This document shows, piece after piece, positions 7,948 through 17,278 of a stretch of 64,000 bases of DNA. This DNA comes from Pseudoalteromonas rubra (GTDB taxonomy: Bacteria > Pseudomonadota > Gammaproteobacteria > Enterobacterales > Alteromonadaceae). A program made the translations under genes and the position numbers. Each line of letters opens with the position of its first letter. The first letter of the stretch is position 1. The stretch lies in assembly GCF_000238295.3 (NCBI RefSeq), contig NZ_AHCD03000027.1, forward strand, positions 1 through 64,000, given 5' to 3'. The notes under the pieces were generated by a model that was not told where the DNA came from, did no database searches, and was given only the letters and a program-made list of their open reading frames with translations.

Positions 7948-8677
7948 TGATGATGGAGTACATGCTAAGGGAATAGAAGTACTGTACAAAGCGCTATGCG
8001 AAATTGCCGAGGTGGTGGTCATTGCGCCAGATCGCAATTGCAGCGGTGCAAGTAACTCGTTAACACTGATTAATCCACTGCGGGCAACCACGCTTGACAA
8101 TGGCTTTGTGAGTGTCAATGGGACACCCACAGACTGTGTTCACCTTGGGGTTAACCAGTTGCTTGACGAAGCCCCCGATCTGGTGGTGGCCGGCATCAAC
8201 AATGGGGCGAATTTGGGCGACGATACGCTTTACTCAGGAACGGTTGCTGCCGCGACAGAAGGTCGCCATCTGGGGTTACCTGCCATTGCTGTGTCTTTGT
8301 GTTCGAAGCGTGAAGCACATTATGAAACCGCTGCGGCTGTCACGGTGAAACTCATTAAGGCGCTGAAAAGTCATCCGCTGCCGAAAGATCAGATCATCAA
8401 TATCAATGTGCCAGATATTCCCCTGTCTGAGCTCAAAGGCATGCAAGTGACTCGCCTGGGCGCACGACACAAAGCTGAAACCATGACTCGACAGTTGGAT
8501 CCCTGGAACCGTGACGTGTACTGGTATGGCTCCCTGGGCCAGGAACTGGATGCGGGCGAAGGCACCGATTTTTATGCGATTAAGCAGGGGTATGCCGCCA
8601 TTACTCCTCTGAAAGTAGATATGACAGCGCATGAGAGTCTGGATCCATTATCAAGCTGGATCGCTGAGCAGGAGTAA
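7928..8677 (+). CDS. surE: 5'/3'-nucleotidase SurE
   Basis: A 249-aa metal-dependent nucleotidase and stationary-phase survival protein. The N terminus MKILLSNDDGVHAKGI holds the DD metal ligands. VNGTPTDCV and VVAGINNGANLGDDTLYSGTV are the other active-site segments. I chose the ATG at 7928, within the end of truD, because it gives the family's invariant start. In-frame codons further upstream lie deep inside truD. It is followed by pcm after 5 bp, the usual order. Confidence 0.96.
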   Translation: MKILLSNDDGVHAKGIEVLYKALCEIAEVVVIAPDRNCSGASNSLTLINPLRATTLDNGFVSVNGTPTDCVHLGVNQLLDEAPDLVVAGINNGANLGDDTLYSGTVAAATEGRHLGLPAIAVSLCSKREAHYETAAAVTVKLIKALKSHPLPKDQIININVPDIPLSELKGMQVTRLGARHKAETMTRQLDPWNRDVYWYGSLGQELDAGEGTDFYAIKQGYAAITPLKVDMTAHESLDPLSSWIAEQE

Positions 8678-8682
8678 GCACA

Positions 8683-9321
8683 TTGCTCAAGAACTACAAA
8701 CGCAGCGCTGAGGCGCTGGTTACTACCCTGAGTCGTAATGGGATCAGTGACCCAGAGGTCTTGAACTGTCTGGAGATCACGCCTCGCCACTTGTTTGTCG
8801 ACGCCGTATTGCAACATAAATCCTATGAAAATACGGCATTGCCCATCGGTCAGGGCCAGACTATTTCTCAGCCGCTAGTGGTTGCCAGAATGACGGAGCT
8901 GCTGCGCCAGGCCGGGGTACGCAAAAAAGTATTGGAGGTTGGTACTGGGTCCGGCTATCAAACTGCGGTGCTGGCCCAGCTGTTCGATGAGGTGTACAGC
9001 ATAGAGCGGATCAAGGCACTGCAATGGCAGGCAAAACGTCGCTTGCATATGCTGGATTTATACAATGTTGCCATGAAGCATGGGGATGGCTGGCAGGGCT
9101 GGGCGTCGAAAGGCCCCTATGATGGTATCATTGTTACTGCAGCGGCAGCCCAAGTTCCGCAGGCGTTGTTAGAACAGCTGTCGGAAGGTGGCGTGATGGT
9201 TATTCCCGTGGGTGAGCAATACCAGGTGCTCACTGTATACCAAAGAAAAGGCCAGCAGTTTATCGAAAACAAACTGGCCGAGGTGCGTTTTGTGCCACTG
9301 ATCCCAGGTGCGCTGAGCTAG
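8683..9321 (+). CDS. pcm: Protein-L-isoaspartate O-methyltransferase
   Basis: A 212-aa AdoMet-dependent repair enzyme that methylates isoaspartyl residues in aged proteins. The start is TTG (5 bp after surE); LLKNYKRSAEALVTTL reads into the family pattern. GQTISQPLVVARM is the substrate loop and LEVGTGSGYQTAVLA is AdoMet motif I. DGIIVTAAAAQVPQALLEQL and GGVMVIPVG complete the fold. It acts in the cytoplasm with surE and rpoS in stationary-phase survival. Confidence 0.96.
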   Translation: MLKNYKRSAEALVTTLSRNGISDPEVLNCLEITPRHLFVDAVLQHKSYENTALPIGQGQTISQPLVVARMTELLRQAGVRKKVLEVGTGSGYQTAVLAQLFDEVYSIERIKALQWQAKRRLHMLDLYNVAMKHGDGWQGWASKGPYDGIIVTAAAAQVPQALLEQLSEGGVMVIPVGEQYQVLTVYQRKGQQFIENKLAEVRFVPLIPGALS

Positions 9322-9401
9322 AAGTCACAAAAAAGGCGAGAAAATCCATACGAGTATGCTAAAGTGGATGGTCGAATTAACAAGCGGAAAGTAATCAAGG
9401 C

Positions 9402-10226
9402 ATGAATCGGGCGCGCATCAATATTTTATTGCTATTGTGCTATTTTCTGGCCGCATGTACGACGCCACATTCCCCCGCTCCGGTTGTGAATCTCTCCAAA
9501 GGTAAGACCAGTTATAAACAAAAAATTCAAATAAAAAATAATCAATATAAGGTTAAAAAAGGTGATACCTTATTTGCTATTGCTTTTAGTGCAAATAAGG
9601 ATGTTAGAACTGTTGCCAAAATTAATAAAATTAAGCCTCCCTACACCATTTTCCCCGGTCAACTCATCTTATTAGAATATCCGAAAAAGAAGTATAAAGC
9701 GCCTAAAAAGCAGCCAGTAAAAACCGTAAAATTAACCGATAAAAAACAAAAAAATAACATTTCACCGAAAAAAGAGCTTGATCGACCTAAGCAACGAGAG
9801 TATGTTCAAAAGCAAGCCAGCGAAAAATCCAGTCATACCAAGCAGTTGTCAAATAATAAGGTACGATGGCGCTGGCCCGCAGTTGGTAAGGTGACCCGAC
9901 GTTTTTCTGTCAAAGAAAACGGCTATAAGGGAATTCAGATTACAAATAAAAAGGGAACATCTGTTAAGGCTGCGGCAAATGGCGTTGTTGTATACGCAGG
10001 GAGTGCATTACGGGGATACGGCAATCTGATCATTCTGAAACACACAGATGATTACCTTAGCGCGTACGCCCACAATTCCAAATTGCTAGTAAGAGAGCAG
10101 CAGCAAGTTAAAGCCGGGCAAAAAATTGCCGAAATGGGAGATACAGACGCATCATCTGTTGCGTTGCGGTTTGAGATCCGTTACCGGGGACAAGCCGTAA
10201 ATCCTAGCAGGTATTTGCCTAAATAA
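9402..10226 (+). CDS. nlpD: LysM/M23-domain lipoprotein NlpD
   Basis: A 274-aa outer-membrane lipoprotein. The signal peptide ends in the lipobox LAAC (Cys19). A LysM domain (~50-95, YKVKKGDTLFAIAF) is followed by a Lys/Gln-rich linker and a C-terminal M23/LytM domain (~160-274). The metal ligands of active M23 enzymes are absent: GIQIT stands where GIDI is usual, and LRFEIR replaces LHFEIR. This fits NlpD as a non-enzymatic activator of the amidase AmiC in cell separation. The linker region is unusually AT-rich and Lys-rich for this window. In relatives a main rpoS promoter lies inside this gene. Confidence 0.92.
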   Translation: MNRARINILLLLCYFLAACTTPHSPAPVVNLSKGKTSYKQKIQIKNNQYKVKKGDTLFAIAFSANKDVRTVAKINKIKPPYTIFPGQLILLEYPKKKYKAPKKQPVKTVKLTDKKQKNNISPKKELDRPKQREYVQKQASEKSSHTKQLSNNKVRWRWPAVGKVTRRFSVKENGYKGIQITNKKGTSVKAAANGVVVYAGSALRGYGNLIILKHTDDYLSAYAHNSKLLVREQQQVKAGQKIAEMGDTDASSVALRFEIRYRGQAVNPSRYLPK

Positions 10227-10281
10227 TAGCCTATCGACGTAATGATGGAAGACTGTCACTTATTCGCTTGGGGGGATGCTT

Positions 10282-11265
10282 ATGGCTCAAACAGCAAAAT
10301 TGAATAGTAAAGTAAATCCAGAGTTGGACGAGAAGTTTGAAGATGTCTCAGTAGAGGAGCCCAAATCGGAGCTGCTGGAAGATATTGAGAATGATGAAGA
10401 CCTTTTCGCCAAGGACGACAGCGTTAAGAATTTAGATGCAACTCAGTTGTATCTGGGAGAGATTGGCTTTTCGCCACTGCTTAGTGCAGAAGAAGAAGTT
10501 TACTTCGCACGTAAGGCCTTGAGAGGCTGCGAGGCGTCGCGCAAACGCATGATCGAAAGTAACCTGCGTCTGGTGGTTAAAATTGCGCGCCGTTACAACA
10601 ATCGGGGTCTGGCACTGCTTGACCTGATTGAAGAAGGAAACTTAGGCCTTATCCGGGCTGTTGAGAAGTTCGATCCGGAGCGTGGTTTCCGCTTTTCTAC
10701 CTACGCGACCTGGTGGATCCGTCAGACCATTGAACGGGCCATTATGAACCAGACCCGTACCATACGTTTACCTATCCACGTAGTCAAAGAGCTTAATGTG
10801 TATCTTCGTACAGCACGTGAGCTGACGCAAAAGCTGGACCATGAGCCGACCGCTGAGGAAATTGCAGAGTCACTCGACAGACCGGTTGAAGATGTCAGTA
10901 AGATGTTACGCTTGAACGAGAAAATCACTTCTGTGGATACACCCATTGGTGGTGATAATGACAAGGCATTGCTGGACATTATTGCAGATGAGCGTGGTTA
11001 CGAGCCTGAAAGCGAAGTGCAGAACAAAGACATCAACCGCCATATTGTCGACTGGTTAGGTGAATTGAACCCGAAACAAAGAGAAGTGTTAGCCCGTCGC
11101 TTTGGGTTACTGGGTTACGAGCCATCGACACTGGAAGATGTAGGACGTGAGATTGGTTTAACACGTGAGCGTGTACGTCAAATTCAGGTAGAAGCACTGC
11201 GTCGCTTAAAAGACATTTTACAACACGAGGGGTTAAGCACCGACAGCTTGTTTGAACAAATGTAA
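10282..11265 (+). CDS. rpoS: RNA polymerase sigma factor RpoS
   Basis: A 327-aa stationary-phase and general-stress sigma factor. Region 1.2 starts with DATQLYLGEIGFSPLL. Region 2 contains the core-binding and -10-reading helix GNLGLIRAVEKFDPERGFRFSTYATWWIRQ, given here only as family pattern. Region 4 ends with TLEDVGREIGLTRERVRQIQ. Two ATGs are in frame, at 10276 and 10282. The G-run directly before 10276 is better spaced for 10282, giving MAQTAKLNSK. The nlpD-rpoS order is canonical. No mutS follows; a 600-bp gap does. Confidence 0.96.
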   Translation: MAQTAKLNSKVNPELDEKFEDVSVEEPKSELLEDIENDEDLFAKDDSVKNLDATQLYLGEIGFSPLLSAEEEVYFARKALRGCEASRKRMIESNLRLVVKIARRYNNRGLALLDLIEEGNLGLIRAVEKFDPERGFRFSTYATWWIRQTIERAIMNQTRTIRLPIHVVKELNVYLRTARELTQKLDHEPTAEEIAESLDRPVEDVSKMLRLNEKITSVDTPIGGDNDKALLDIIADERGYEPESEVQNKDINRHIVDWLGELNPKQREVLARRFGLLGYEPSTLEDVGREIGLTRERVRQIQVEALRRLKDILQHEGLSTDSLFEQM

Positions 11266-11806
11266 GCACACTCGCAGCGCATTTTTTTATTGCCTTATTC
11301 CTGTGGCGCTGCTGAGCACACATCGTAGAGTCATTCCGTTGTTCGAATGACTCACGCATCTCCAAATTCCTTTGCTTTTTTCTACTTTTATTTCAATAAC
11401 CCAATGATTATTATGCTTAAATAGAGCCTGGTGTTAATAATTTTTGGTATCTGTAAGCTGTAGGCTAAATGTCTAAACGATACTCACAAGTTTCAACTGG
11501 CTTCCGCAATTCGCGCTGAATACACCTTCCAGCTAGTCGTTACAGGGTTTGTGAACCGGCAACACTGAAAGCTTGTCTGAGCGCCGACTTCATAACCTGG
11601 ACTGTCATCCCTTACTGGATAGGGCTGTCATACGGTACTCGATACGAACGTCACCCTGCACTCGATACGAATGTCATCCCGTACTTGATACGGGACCCAC
11701 CAACAGGCAGCACAGCTGTTGATCTTGCACATCAATCTAGTAAGCCACACCGTCACTCGCAGGGCAATACCAGAACAAACAACTCCAAACACCCAACCAC
11801 AAGGCA
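11266..11806. other. Intergenic region with one REP-like palindrome
   Basis: No convincing gene lies between rpoS and the terminator at 11807. GTCATCCCGTACTTGATACG and the following GGGACCCACCAACAGG at 11673-11707 form one member of the palindrome family seen at 391. Two degenerate half-units (CGGTACTCGATACGAACGTC, CCTGCACTCGATACGAATG) lie just before it, suggesting an eroded array. I see no clear terminator for rpoS beyond a weak T-run at 11282. Confidence 0.6.
11673..11707. repeat. REP-like palindrome
   Basis: CCCGTA-CTTGA-TACGGG hairpin flanked by GTCAT and ACCAACAGG. Same layout as the units at 391 and 471. Confidence 0.8.
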
Positions 11807-11840
11807 TAAAAAAAGGGCTAAACCCTAAGGTTTAGCCCTC
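11807..11840 (-). terminator. Terminator of the subtilase gene
   Basis: AGGGCTAAACC and GGTTTAGCCCT form an 11-bp perfect stem. On the minus strand it is followed by a run of seven T, about 25 bp after the stop at 11865. Confidence 0.9.
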
Positions 11841-11864
11841 ATTATAAAGCCTGGGGAATGTTGC

Positions 11865-13979
11865 TTATTGAGCCTGTGCGTTCAATGTAACGCCAGAGAA
11901 AGTTCTGTAAGCGTTAAGACCGAAGTACCAGGTACCCGCTTGTGGGTTAGTGAAAGTACAGGTCTCTGCATTACCACCTTTATAAGGACGGCAGTCATAG
12001 CTAGAGCTGGTCGGTGCACTACCTTGCTTAACGAACAGGTCAGCGTCGCCTGTACCACCAGAGATGGTTACAGTCAGGCTGCTCATGCCTGCAGGGACGT
12101 CTAGTGATTTCTGAACCCAGCCACCTGTGCTTGCAGACAGGTTAGACTCAGTCAAAGAAACCGGACCAGTAGAACCACCAGCTGTTTCAGCTTTCAGGCT
12201 AACACCGCTGTATGCAGAGTAACCGCGCATCATTACGTGGTAAGTACCAGTAGATGGGTTATCAATTGTACATACTTCGTTGTTACCACCTTCGTATGGA
12301 CGACAGTCGTAAGTTGTCTGAGTCGGCTTAGCGTTTGCACGTACGTACAAGTCAGCATCACCGGTACCGCCACTCATAGTGAAGGTAACTTTGCTCACAC
12401 CACTGGTGACGTCAAAAGTGTAGAATGTTTCGCTGCTTGCGCCGCCAGACAGGCCAGTTTTCGCTACGCCGTCTTCCAGCTCGTTGCCACCAGTACCGTT
12501 GTCGTTGCCAAGTGCTGCATCTACTGCTGCTGACGCATCGATGATACCAGTACCACAGCTAGTACAGGTTGCAGGGAAGCTGCGAGTTGTGCTTTTCAGG
12601 ATGCTTTCTACTTCATCCGGCGTTGCAGATGGTTTAGCTTGCTTGATAAGCGCTGCTACACCCGCTACGTGAGGTGCCGCCATTGACGTACCTTGAGAAT
12701 ACGCATAGCTATCGCTTGAAGGTGTATTGCTGCCTGAGTTGTAAGTAGACAGAACACCTTCTGGATCATTAGCAAAGCTCTGTGCGCCACCTGGTGCTGC
12801 AACATCAATGTTTGCACCGTAGTTTGAGTAGTAAGCACGACCACCGTCACGACCTACAGACGCAACATTGATAACACCAGAACAGTTACCTGGGTTGTAG
12901 TTTGCAGAGTTGTCGTTGTCGTTACCTGCTGCAATAACAATTGTGGTGCCGTTTGCACGTGCTGTGTTGATTGCATTTTGAGTGGTAGAGCTACATGAAC
13001 CGCTGCCACCTAAACTCATGTTAATAACGTCAGCTGGGTTAGCGTTTGCAGGCACGCCTGATACTGAACCACCTGATGCCCAGATGATAGCGTCAGCGAT
13101 ATCTGAAGTCAGACCACCACATTTACCAAGTACACGAACTGGTACGACTTTCGCGTCGTAAGCCACACCGGCAATACCTTCACCATTGTTAGATACCGCA
13201 GCCACAGTACCTGCTACGTGTGTCCCGTGCCAGCTTGAATCACGTGCACTGTGCGTATAACCACATTCGTTACGTGTAACCGCATCACCCGGGTCACGTG
13301 CATCGCTATCACGACCGCCACCATCGTTAGCAACAGACACATCTGAGATCATGTCATAACCTTGTAGCAGGTTAGCGCTCAGATCCGCGTGCGGACGGTA
13401 ACCAGTATCCAGTACAGCAACAACTACGCCGCTACCGGTTGCTTTGTCCCACGCCGCTGGTGCGTTGATACCACCGTTTGCTTCAAAGTAGTGCCACTGA
13501 TCAGAGTAACGTGGATCGTTAGGCGTTGCGAAAGGCTGTAGCATTTGGTCGATTTCGATGTATTCGATGTTGCCAGTTGCTGCCAATTCCTGCATCAGGC
13601 TTTGTGCTTCAGCAGCGCTTAGTTTCTTGTCAACACGCATTACGTGGTGGTTGCTCAATGCCATTTTACGAACGTACTTGGTTTGTAGTGAAGATTTTTT
13701 CTTACTTTTGAAGTTCTTCACGAAACTTTGAGCGCGCGAGTTCATCATTGCTGGTGACATATCCGCACCGGCAACAGACATAAGCTGGCTGCTGTTATCT
13801 TTATATTTGATGATGAACTGAGTACCGGCTGTGTTCTGGCTTTCCATCTTCTGGCTCAACTGCGCCATGCTAACGCTGTTGTTTAGTGCTTCAAAGTTGT
13901 TTGCCATTGCATTAGTCGCGGCAAACATGCCAGTCATTGCCAGCGCAACTGCGCCGATTTTTAGGTTACGTGTTGTCAT
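11865..13979 (-). CDS. Secreted S8 family serine protease with two PPC domains
   Basis: A 704-aa exported subtilase. The layout is signal peptide (1-~26), I9 propeptide (~50-148) and S8 catalytic domain, with Asp191 (VLDTGYRPH), His251 (HGTHVAGT), oxyanion Asn353 and Ser432 (GTSMAAPHVAG). Two C-terminal prepeptidase domains (~505-590 and ~605-704) follow, each with GGTGDADLYVR or GGTGDADLFVK and a YDCRPY motif. Such PPC domains are usually removed or used in secretion and substrate binding. Many Cys residues suggest disulfides. The ATG at 13979 has an AGGGAATT site. It is probably an alkaline extracellular protease for nutrient acquisition. Confidence 0.95.
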   Translation of the reverse strand: MTTRNLKIGAVALAMTGMFAATNAMANNFEALNNSVSMAQLSQKMESQNTAGTQFIIKYKDNSSQLMSVAGADMSPAMMNSRAQSFVKNFKSKKKSSLQTKYVRKMALSNHHVMRVDKKLSAAEAQSLMQELAATGNIEYIEIDQMLQPFATPNDPRYSDQWHYFEANGGINAPAAWDKATGSGVVVAVLDTGYRPHADLSANLLQGYDMISDVSVANDGGGRDSDARDPGDAVTRNECGYTHSARDSSWHGTHVAGTVAAVSNNGEGIAGVAYDAKVVPVRVLGKCGGLTSDIADAIIWASGGSVSGVPANANPADVINMSLGGSGSCSSTTQNAINTARANGTTIVIAAGNDNDNSANYNPGNCSGVINVASVGRDGGRAYYSNYGANIDVAAPGGAQSFANDPEGVLSTYNSGSNTPSSDSYAYSQGTSMAAPHVAGVAALIKQAKPSATPDEVESILKSTTRSFPATCTSCGTGIIDASAAVDAALGNDNGTGGNELEDGVAKTGLSGGASSETFYTFDVTSGVSKVTFTMSGGTGDADLYVRANAKPTQTTYDCRPYEGGNNEVCTIDNPSTGTYHVMMRGYSAYSGVSLKAETAGGSTGPVSLTESNLSASTGGWVQKSLDVPAGMSSLTVTISGGTGDADLFVKQGSAPTSSSYDCRPYKGGNAETCTFTNPQAGTWYFGLNAYRTFSGVTLNAQAQ

Positions 13980-14351
13980 TCTTAGAATTCCCTAGTTTCT
14001 TACTTGTTGTTGTTGTTCTGTTTGCGTGTGCAAGCAGATGGTTATCGAAGGTAAAGAAGTGGTTAAAGTATTTAAAGTGCTGTTTTGTTATTTACACTAT
14101 TGTTTTTGTTATAAGTGGATGGCTAGATAGTTCGTTTATTGCAATAGTTCGTTGTTTTTATTGCATAATTATTCTTTGTTACAGGATGAGGTATGATTTA
14201 GTTAGTATTGTAAATGATTGTAAATGGTTAATATTTTATTACTAGTTGTGATAAAATTATGTGCCTTTGTTTGCTAAATAACCGCATTACTCCACCTCTT
14301 GGGTATAAGTTGATACAATACCTGCATAACTTTTTCAGGACACAATATACA
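13980..14351. other. AT-rich divergent promoter region
   Basis: It separates the protease (minus) from the flavoprotein (plus). The stretch 14090-14260 is very AT-rich with many TTGTTT and TTATT runs, as expected for promoters, but I cannot single out a convincing -35/-10 pair. No gene is supported. Confidence 0.5.
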
Positions 14352-15539
14352 ATGTTGAACTTTGATGTGGTGATCATCGGCGCGGGCGCGGCTGGCCTGA
14401 TGTGCGCGGCACAAGCAGGGTATCGGGGCCGCAGTGTGGCGGTGGTTGATATGGGCAAAAAAGCCGGTCGAAAAATACTCATTAGCGGCGGTGGTCGTTG
14501 CAATTTTACTAATGAGGGTGCCACACCACAGAACTATTTATGCGCCAATCCGCATTTTGTGAAATCCTGCCTGAGCCGCTACACCCAGCATGATTTCATC
14601 GAGCTGGTGGATAGGCACGGCCTGGCCTACCACCATAAAACCCTGGGGCAGCTGTTTTGTGATAACAGTGCTCAGGACATAGTCGATATCTTGTTAACCG
14701 AGTGCGACTGGGCCGGAGTTGAAGTATTCCTGCGCAATGAGGTGATTAAGGTCGAACGCACTGACACGGGTGGATATATTGTAACGACCTCTGAGCAGGT
14801 ATTTAGCTGTCAGTCTCTGGTGGTCGCTGCTGGCGGTCTGACCATGCCCAAACTGGGCGCTACCCCCATCGGCTATAAAATTGCTGAGCAGTTTGGTCTT
14901 AAGGTCCTGCCGACCATGGCAGCTCTGGTGCCGTTTACCTTGCATGACCACGACAAAGCCCGTTTTGACGGGCTGGCAGGCGTCAGCCTCCCTTGCACTG
15001 CGCAAAGTGAAGATGGCACCAGCTTCAAAGAAAACCTGCTGTTTACCCATCGAGGCCTGTCGGGCCCGGCGATTTTACAGATCTCCTCGTTCTGGCGTGC
15101 CGGGCAGGGCGTGATTGTGAACCTGCTACCAGAGACGGATATGCAGGCACAATTGCACGACTGGCGTCAGGAGCAAGGCAGTAAGTCTCTGAAAAATTTA
15201 CTTAGTACTGTACTGCCTAAGCGCTTTGTCGAGGTCTTGATCAGCGATCAAACCGTACCGGATAAAAATGCCAACCAGCTCAGCCACAGCGAAATTGACA
15301 CGCTGGCCTATGCTCTGCACCACTGGCACATCAAACCCAACGGCACTGAAGGCTATCGCACCGCGGAAGTCACCCTAGGCGGCGTCGACACTGATGAGCT
15401 CAGCTCCAAAACCTTCGAAGCTAAAAAAGCTCCGGGCCTGTATTTTATTGGCGAAGTCACCGACGTCACCGGCTGGCTCGGCGGCTACAACTTCCAGTAC
15501 GCCTGGAGCTGCGGCTGGGCATGCGGACAGGCGTGTTAG
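14352..15539 (+). CDS. NAD(P)/FAD-dependent oxidoreductase, YhiN/HI0933 family
   Basis: A 395-aa flavoprotein. Started at MLNFDVVIIGAGAAGLMCAA it shows the dinucleotide-binding Rossmann motif GAGAAG at the N terminus. The family signatures GRKILISGGGRCNFTN, FTHRGLSGPAILQ and, near the end, GEVTDVTGWLGGYNFQYAWSCG with its FAD contacts follow. In-frame codons upstream of 14352 would add 31 non-conserved residues and are rejected. The physiological reaction of this family is not settled. It is cytoplasmic and monocistronic here. Confidence 0.93.
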   Translation: MLNFDVVIIGAGAAGLMCAAQAGYRGRSVAVVDMGKKAGRKILISGGGRCNFTNEGATPQNYLCANPHFVKSCLSRYTQHDFIELVDRHGLAYHHKTLGQLFCDNSAQDIVDILLTECDWAGVEVFLRNEVIKVERTDTGGYIVTTSEQVFSCQSLVVAAGGLTMPKLGATPIGYKIAEQFGLKVLPTMAALVPFTLHDHDKARFDGLAGVSLPCTAQSEDGTSFKENLLFTHRGLSGPAILQISSFWRAGQGVIVNLLPETDMQAQLHDWRQEQGSKSLKNLLSTVLPKRFVEVLISDQTVPDKNANQLSHSEIDTLAYALHHWHIKPNGTEGYRTAEVTLGGVDTDELSSKTFEAKKAPGLYFIGEVTDVTGWLGGYNFQYAWSCGWACGQAC

Positions 15540-15614
15540 GTTAGGTGTAATAATAAAGTTTGTACACTGCTCAGGCGGGTCATCTAATCTTCTAATTAGG
15601 TGACCAATTTTACT

Positions 15615-15704
15615 ATGCCATTACAATCAGTTAAGTTGTTGGAGTATGCTGAGGGTAAAAACTTTAGCAGTGAACGTTTATACGGAAAAAGATTATTAGC
15701 TTGA
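15615..15704 (+). CDS. Possible 29-aa ORF or gene remnant
   Basis: An ATG at 15615 opens a 29-codon frame, MPLQSVKLLEYAEGKNFSSE and on to KRLLA, ending at the TGA just before the lipoprotein gene. No clear ribosome site precedes it. It reads like protein but matches nothing I recognise. It may be a leftover start of a lost gene. Confidence 0.2.
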   Translation: MPLQSVKLLEYAEGKNFSSERLYGKRLLA

Positions 15705-15731
15705 GTGCCTAATACTGAAAGGATTATAAAA

Positions 15732-16700
15732 ATGAAAAAAATATCCGCTACGGCTTTGTCATTACTGTTGACGGGCTGCTTGTTTGACTCTCATTTTGAA
15801 TCACCCGCAAGTGCTCAAAAGCAACATGGCTCAGGGTTAGTTCAATCGTCGGACTTATCTCATGACGGTGCTTTGTCTGTCATTGCAAGGCAAGATGAAG
15901 TGTGCCTGTGGAGTAACATCTCAGATAAAAAAGTATTCCCCTGTATCGCGGAGGGAAATATTGAGCTGACAGGTATCGCTGACAACGCCAGTGTATTTTA
16001 TATATCCAACAGGCTGTCTGTTAGCCTGTTTTCTGCGAAGTCGGGCAAGCTGTTAGGCGCGTGGACCAGCGGTGAAAATATTATTAGAGATATAGCGATA
16101 TCCCGCGATGGTGAAACGCTACTGTTAGGTTACAGAAGCGGCATAACGGAAGTGATAAATGTCAAAAGCAATCATAGAGCACAAAACAAATTACACGACT
16201 TAGATGTAAACACCGTGGCGCTGTCTGCTGACGGGCGAATGGCGATGACAGGTTCCAGCGATAAATTTGTTAAGTTGTGGGATGTACAAACAGGCAAAGA
16301 ATTACAGTCTTATAAATTTTCAACCAGAGTCAACCATGTTTCTCTTAACGCAGATGCGACGATGGCGTTCGTACTGGACTCTGTGAATGCTCGCCAATTT
16401 ATTGATTTAAAATCACAAGAACTAAGTTCCTCCTTGTCTACATATAGCAACTTCTTAGAGTTTAATCAGTCGGCATTTATTAACAATGATCAGTGGTTAC
16501 TCACCGCCTCGCCAAATCAAAAAGTGCAGATCTGGCGTGTTGCAGATGGAGATTTAATTGCTAAGTTTATGGCGAATAAAGTCGATGGTCGAGATCGCGC
16601 ATCAGTATTAAGCATCGCGATGGATGAGTCCAGGCAAGTGGTCATCAGTAAAACAAATGATGGGGTTGTGGAAACGTGGCCAGTTAAAACGCTGCTTTAA
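15732..16700 (+). CDS. WD40-like repeat lipoprotein
   Basis: A 322-aa lipoprotein when started at MKKISATALSLLLTGC, whose lipobox LLTGC gives a lipidated Cys near residue 15. The GTG at 15705 has no advantage. The rest is a beta-propeller of WD40 type, with repeats such as LSADGRMAMTGSSDKFVKLW, VQIWRVADGDLIAKF and a final GVVETWPVKTLL. These domains bind proteins; the partner is unknown. It is likely anchored to the outer membrane facing the periplasm. Single gene, with no operon partner visible. Confidence 0.88.
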   Translation: MKKISATALSLLLTGCLFDSHFESPASAQKQHGSGLVQSSDLSHDGALSVIARQDEVCLWSNISDKKVFPCIAEGNIELTGIADNASVFYISNRLSVSLFSAKSGKLLGAWTSGENIIRDIAISRDGETLLLGYRSGITEVINVKSNHRAQNKLHDLDVNTVALSADGRMAMTGSSDKFVKLWDVQTGKELQSYKFSTRVNHVSLNADATMAFVLDSVNARQFIDLKSQELSSSLSTYSNFLEFNQSAFINNDQWLLTASPNQKVQIWRVADGDLIAKFMANKVDGRDRASVLSIAMDESRQVVISKTNDGVVETWPVKTLL

Positions 16701-17076
16701 GCCCACATGAGGGCACAACGGTATGCCTTTTAAATTGTTTAAAAGGCTGATTTTGTTGTAATTCAATAAAACCGGACACTGGTTTAGGTGGTATTACTTC
16801 CACTCGAAAAGAGGTGTTTGTGGCCACAAAACGTCGTACTTTTATACTGTAATTCAAATTGGAAGCCGCCGTCTCGGTGCTGGAGGGCTTCCTCGCTTGA
16901 GTTTCTTCCCGCGCCTTAAGCTGATGCAAATTTGTGTACTGAACGACTCTCTTGAAGGGCAAATCGCGTATTTTTGACAACTTTTTCAAAAAGCTGATTT
17001 TGGTTATCCCGCAAAGCCTTTGAGCGATAGGCTCTAAAAACGCATAATCTGAATTCTGATATTCAGAAGGCACCAT
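16684..17076 (-). CDS. Doubtful 130-aa ORF in a decayed region
   Basis: An open minus-strand frame that runs over the lipoprotein stop at one end and over the solute-binding remnant at the other. No family is recognised and there is no good start. Its middle, TNLHQLKAREE (16903-16941), resembles the C terminus of the MerR regulator at 18517 (TILHKLKAREG). The underlying DNA shares CTTCCCGCGCCTT. This suggests rearranged pieces rather than a working gene. Confidence 0.2.
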   Translation of the reverse strand: MVPSEYQNSDYAFLEPIAQRLCGITKISFLKKLSKIRDLPFKRVVQYTNLHQLKAREETQARKPSSTETAASNLNYSIKVRRFVATNTSFRVEVIPPKPVSGFIELQQNQPFKQFKRHTVVPSCGLKAAF

Positions 17077-17249
17077 TTTACTTTAAAGGCACACAAGGTT
17101 ATCTGGCTGTATCGCGTGCGTCCAAGCTGCTCGAACGGCATGAGGAGATCGAACGTATGCTTGCTGGCATGGTAAATGATGGCACCATAGCCAGTATGAT
17201 TGACGCTATGGTACGTGAAAAGGTTAAAAAAACGCCCCCGATTCGCTAG
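17031..17249 (+). pseudogene. Remnant of a periplasmic solute-binding-like protein (C terminus)
   Basis: The + strand reads ALKTHNLNSDIQKAPFYFKG, then TQGYLAVSRASKLLERHEEI and MLAGMVNDGTIASMIDAMV, ending at a TAG at 17247. This is the usual C-terminal pattern of the bacterial extracellular solute-binding family 3 fold. In frame, a TAG at 17028 and a TGA at 16995 interrupt it, and no N-terminal part is present. It is a gene relic rather than a gene. Confidence 0.6.
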
Positions 17250-17278
17250 ACATGCACCTGTTCGTTTTCCCTTTCAGA

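Noticed and set aside
15615..15704. tmRNA-like tag reading (ends KRLLA)
   Set aside because: The usual tag ends in LAA, and there is no tRNA-like domain around it.
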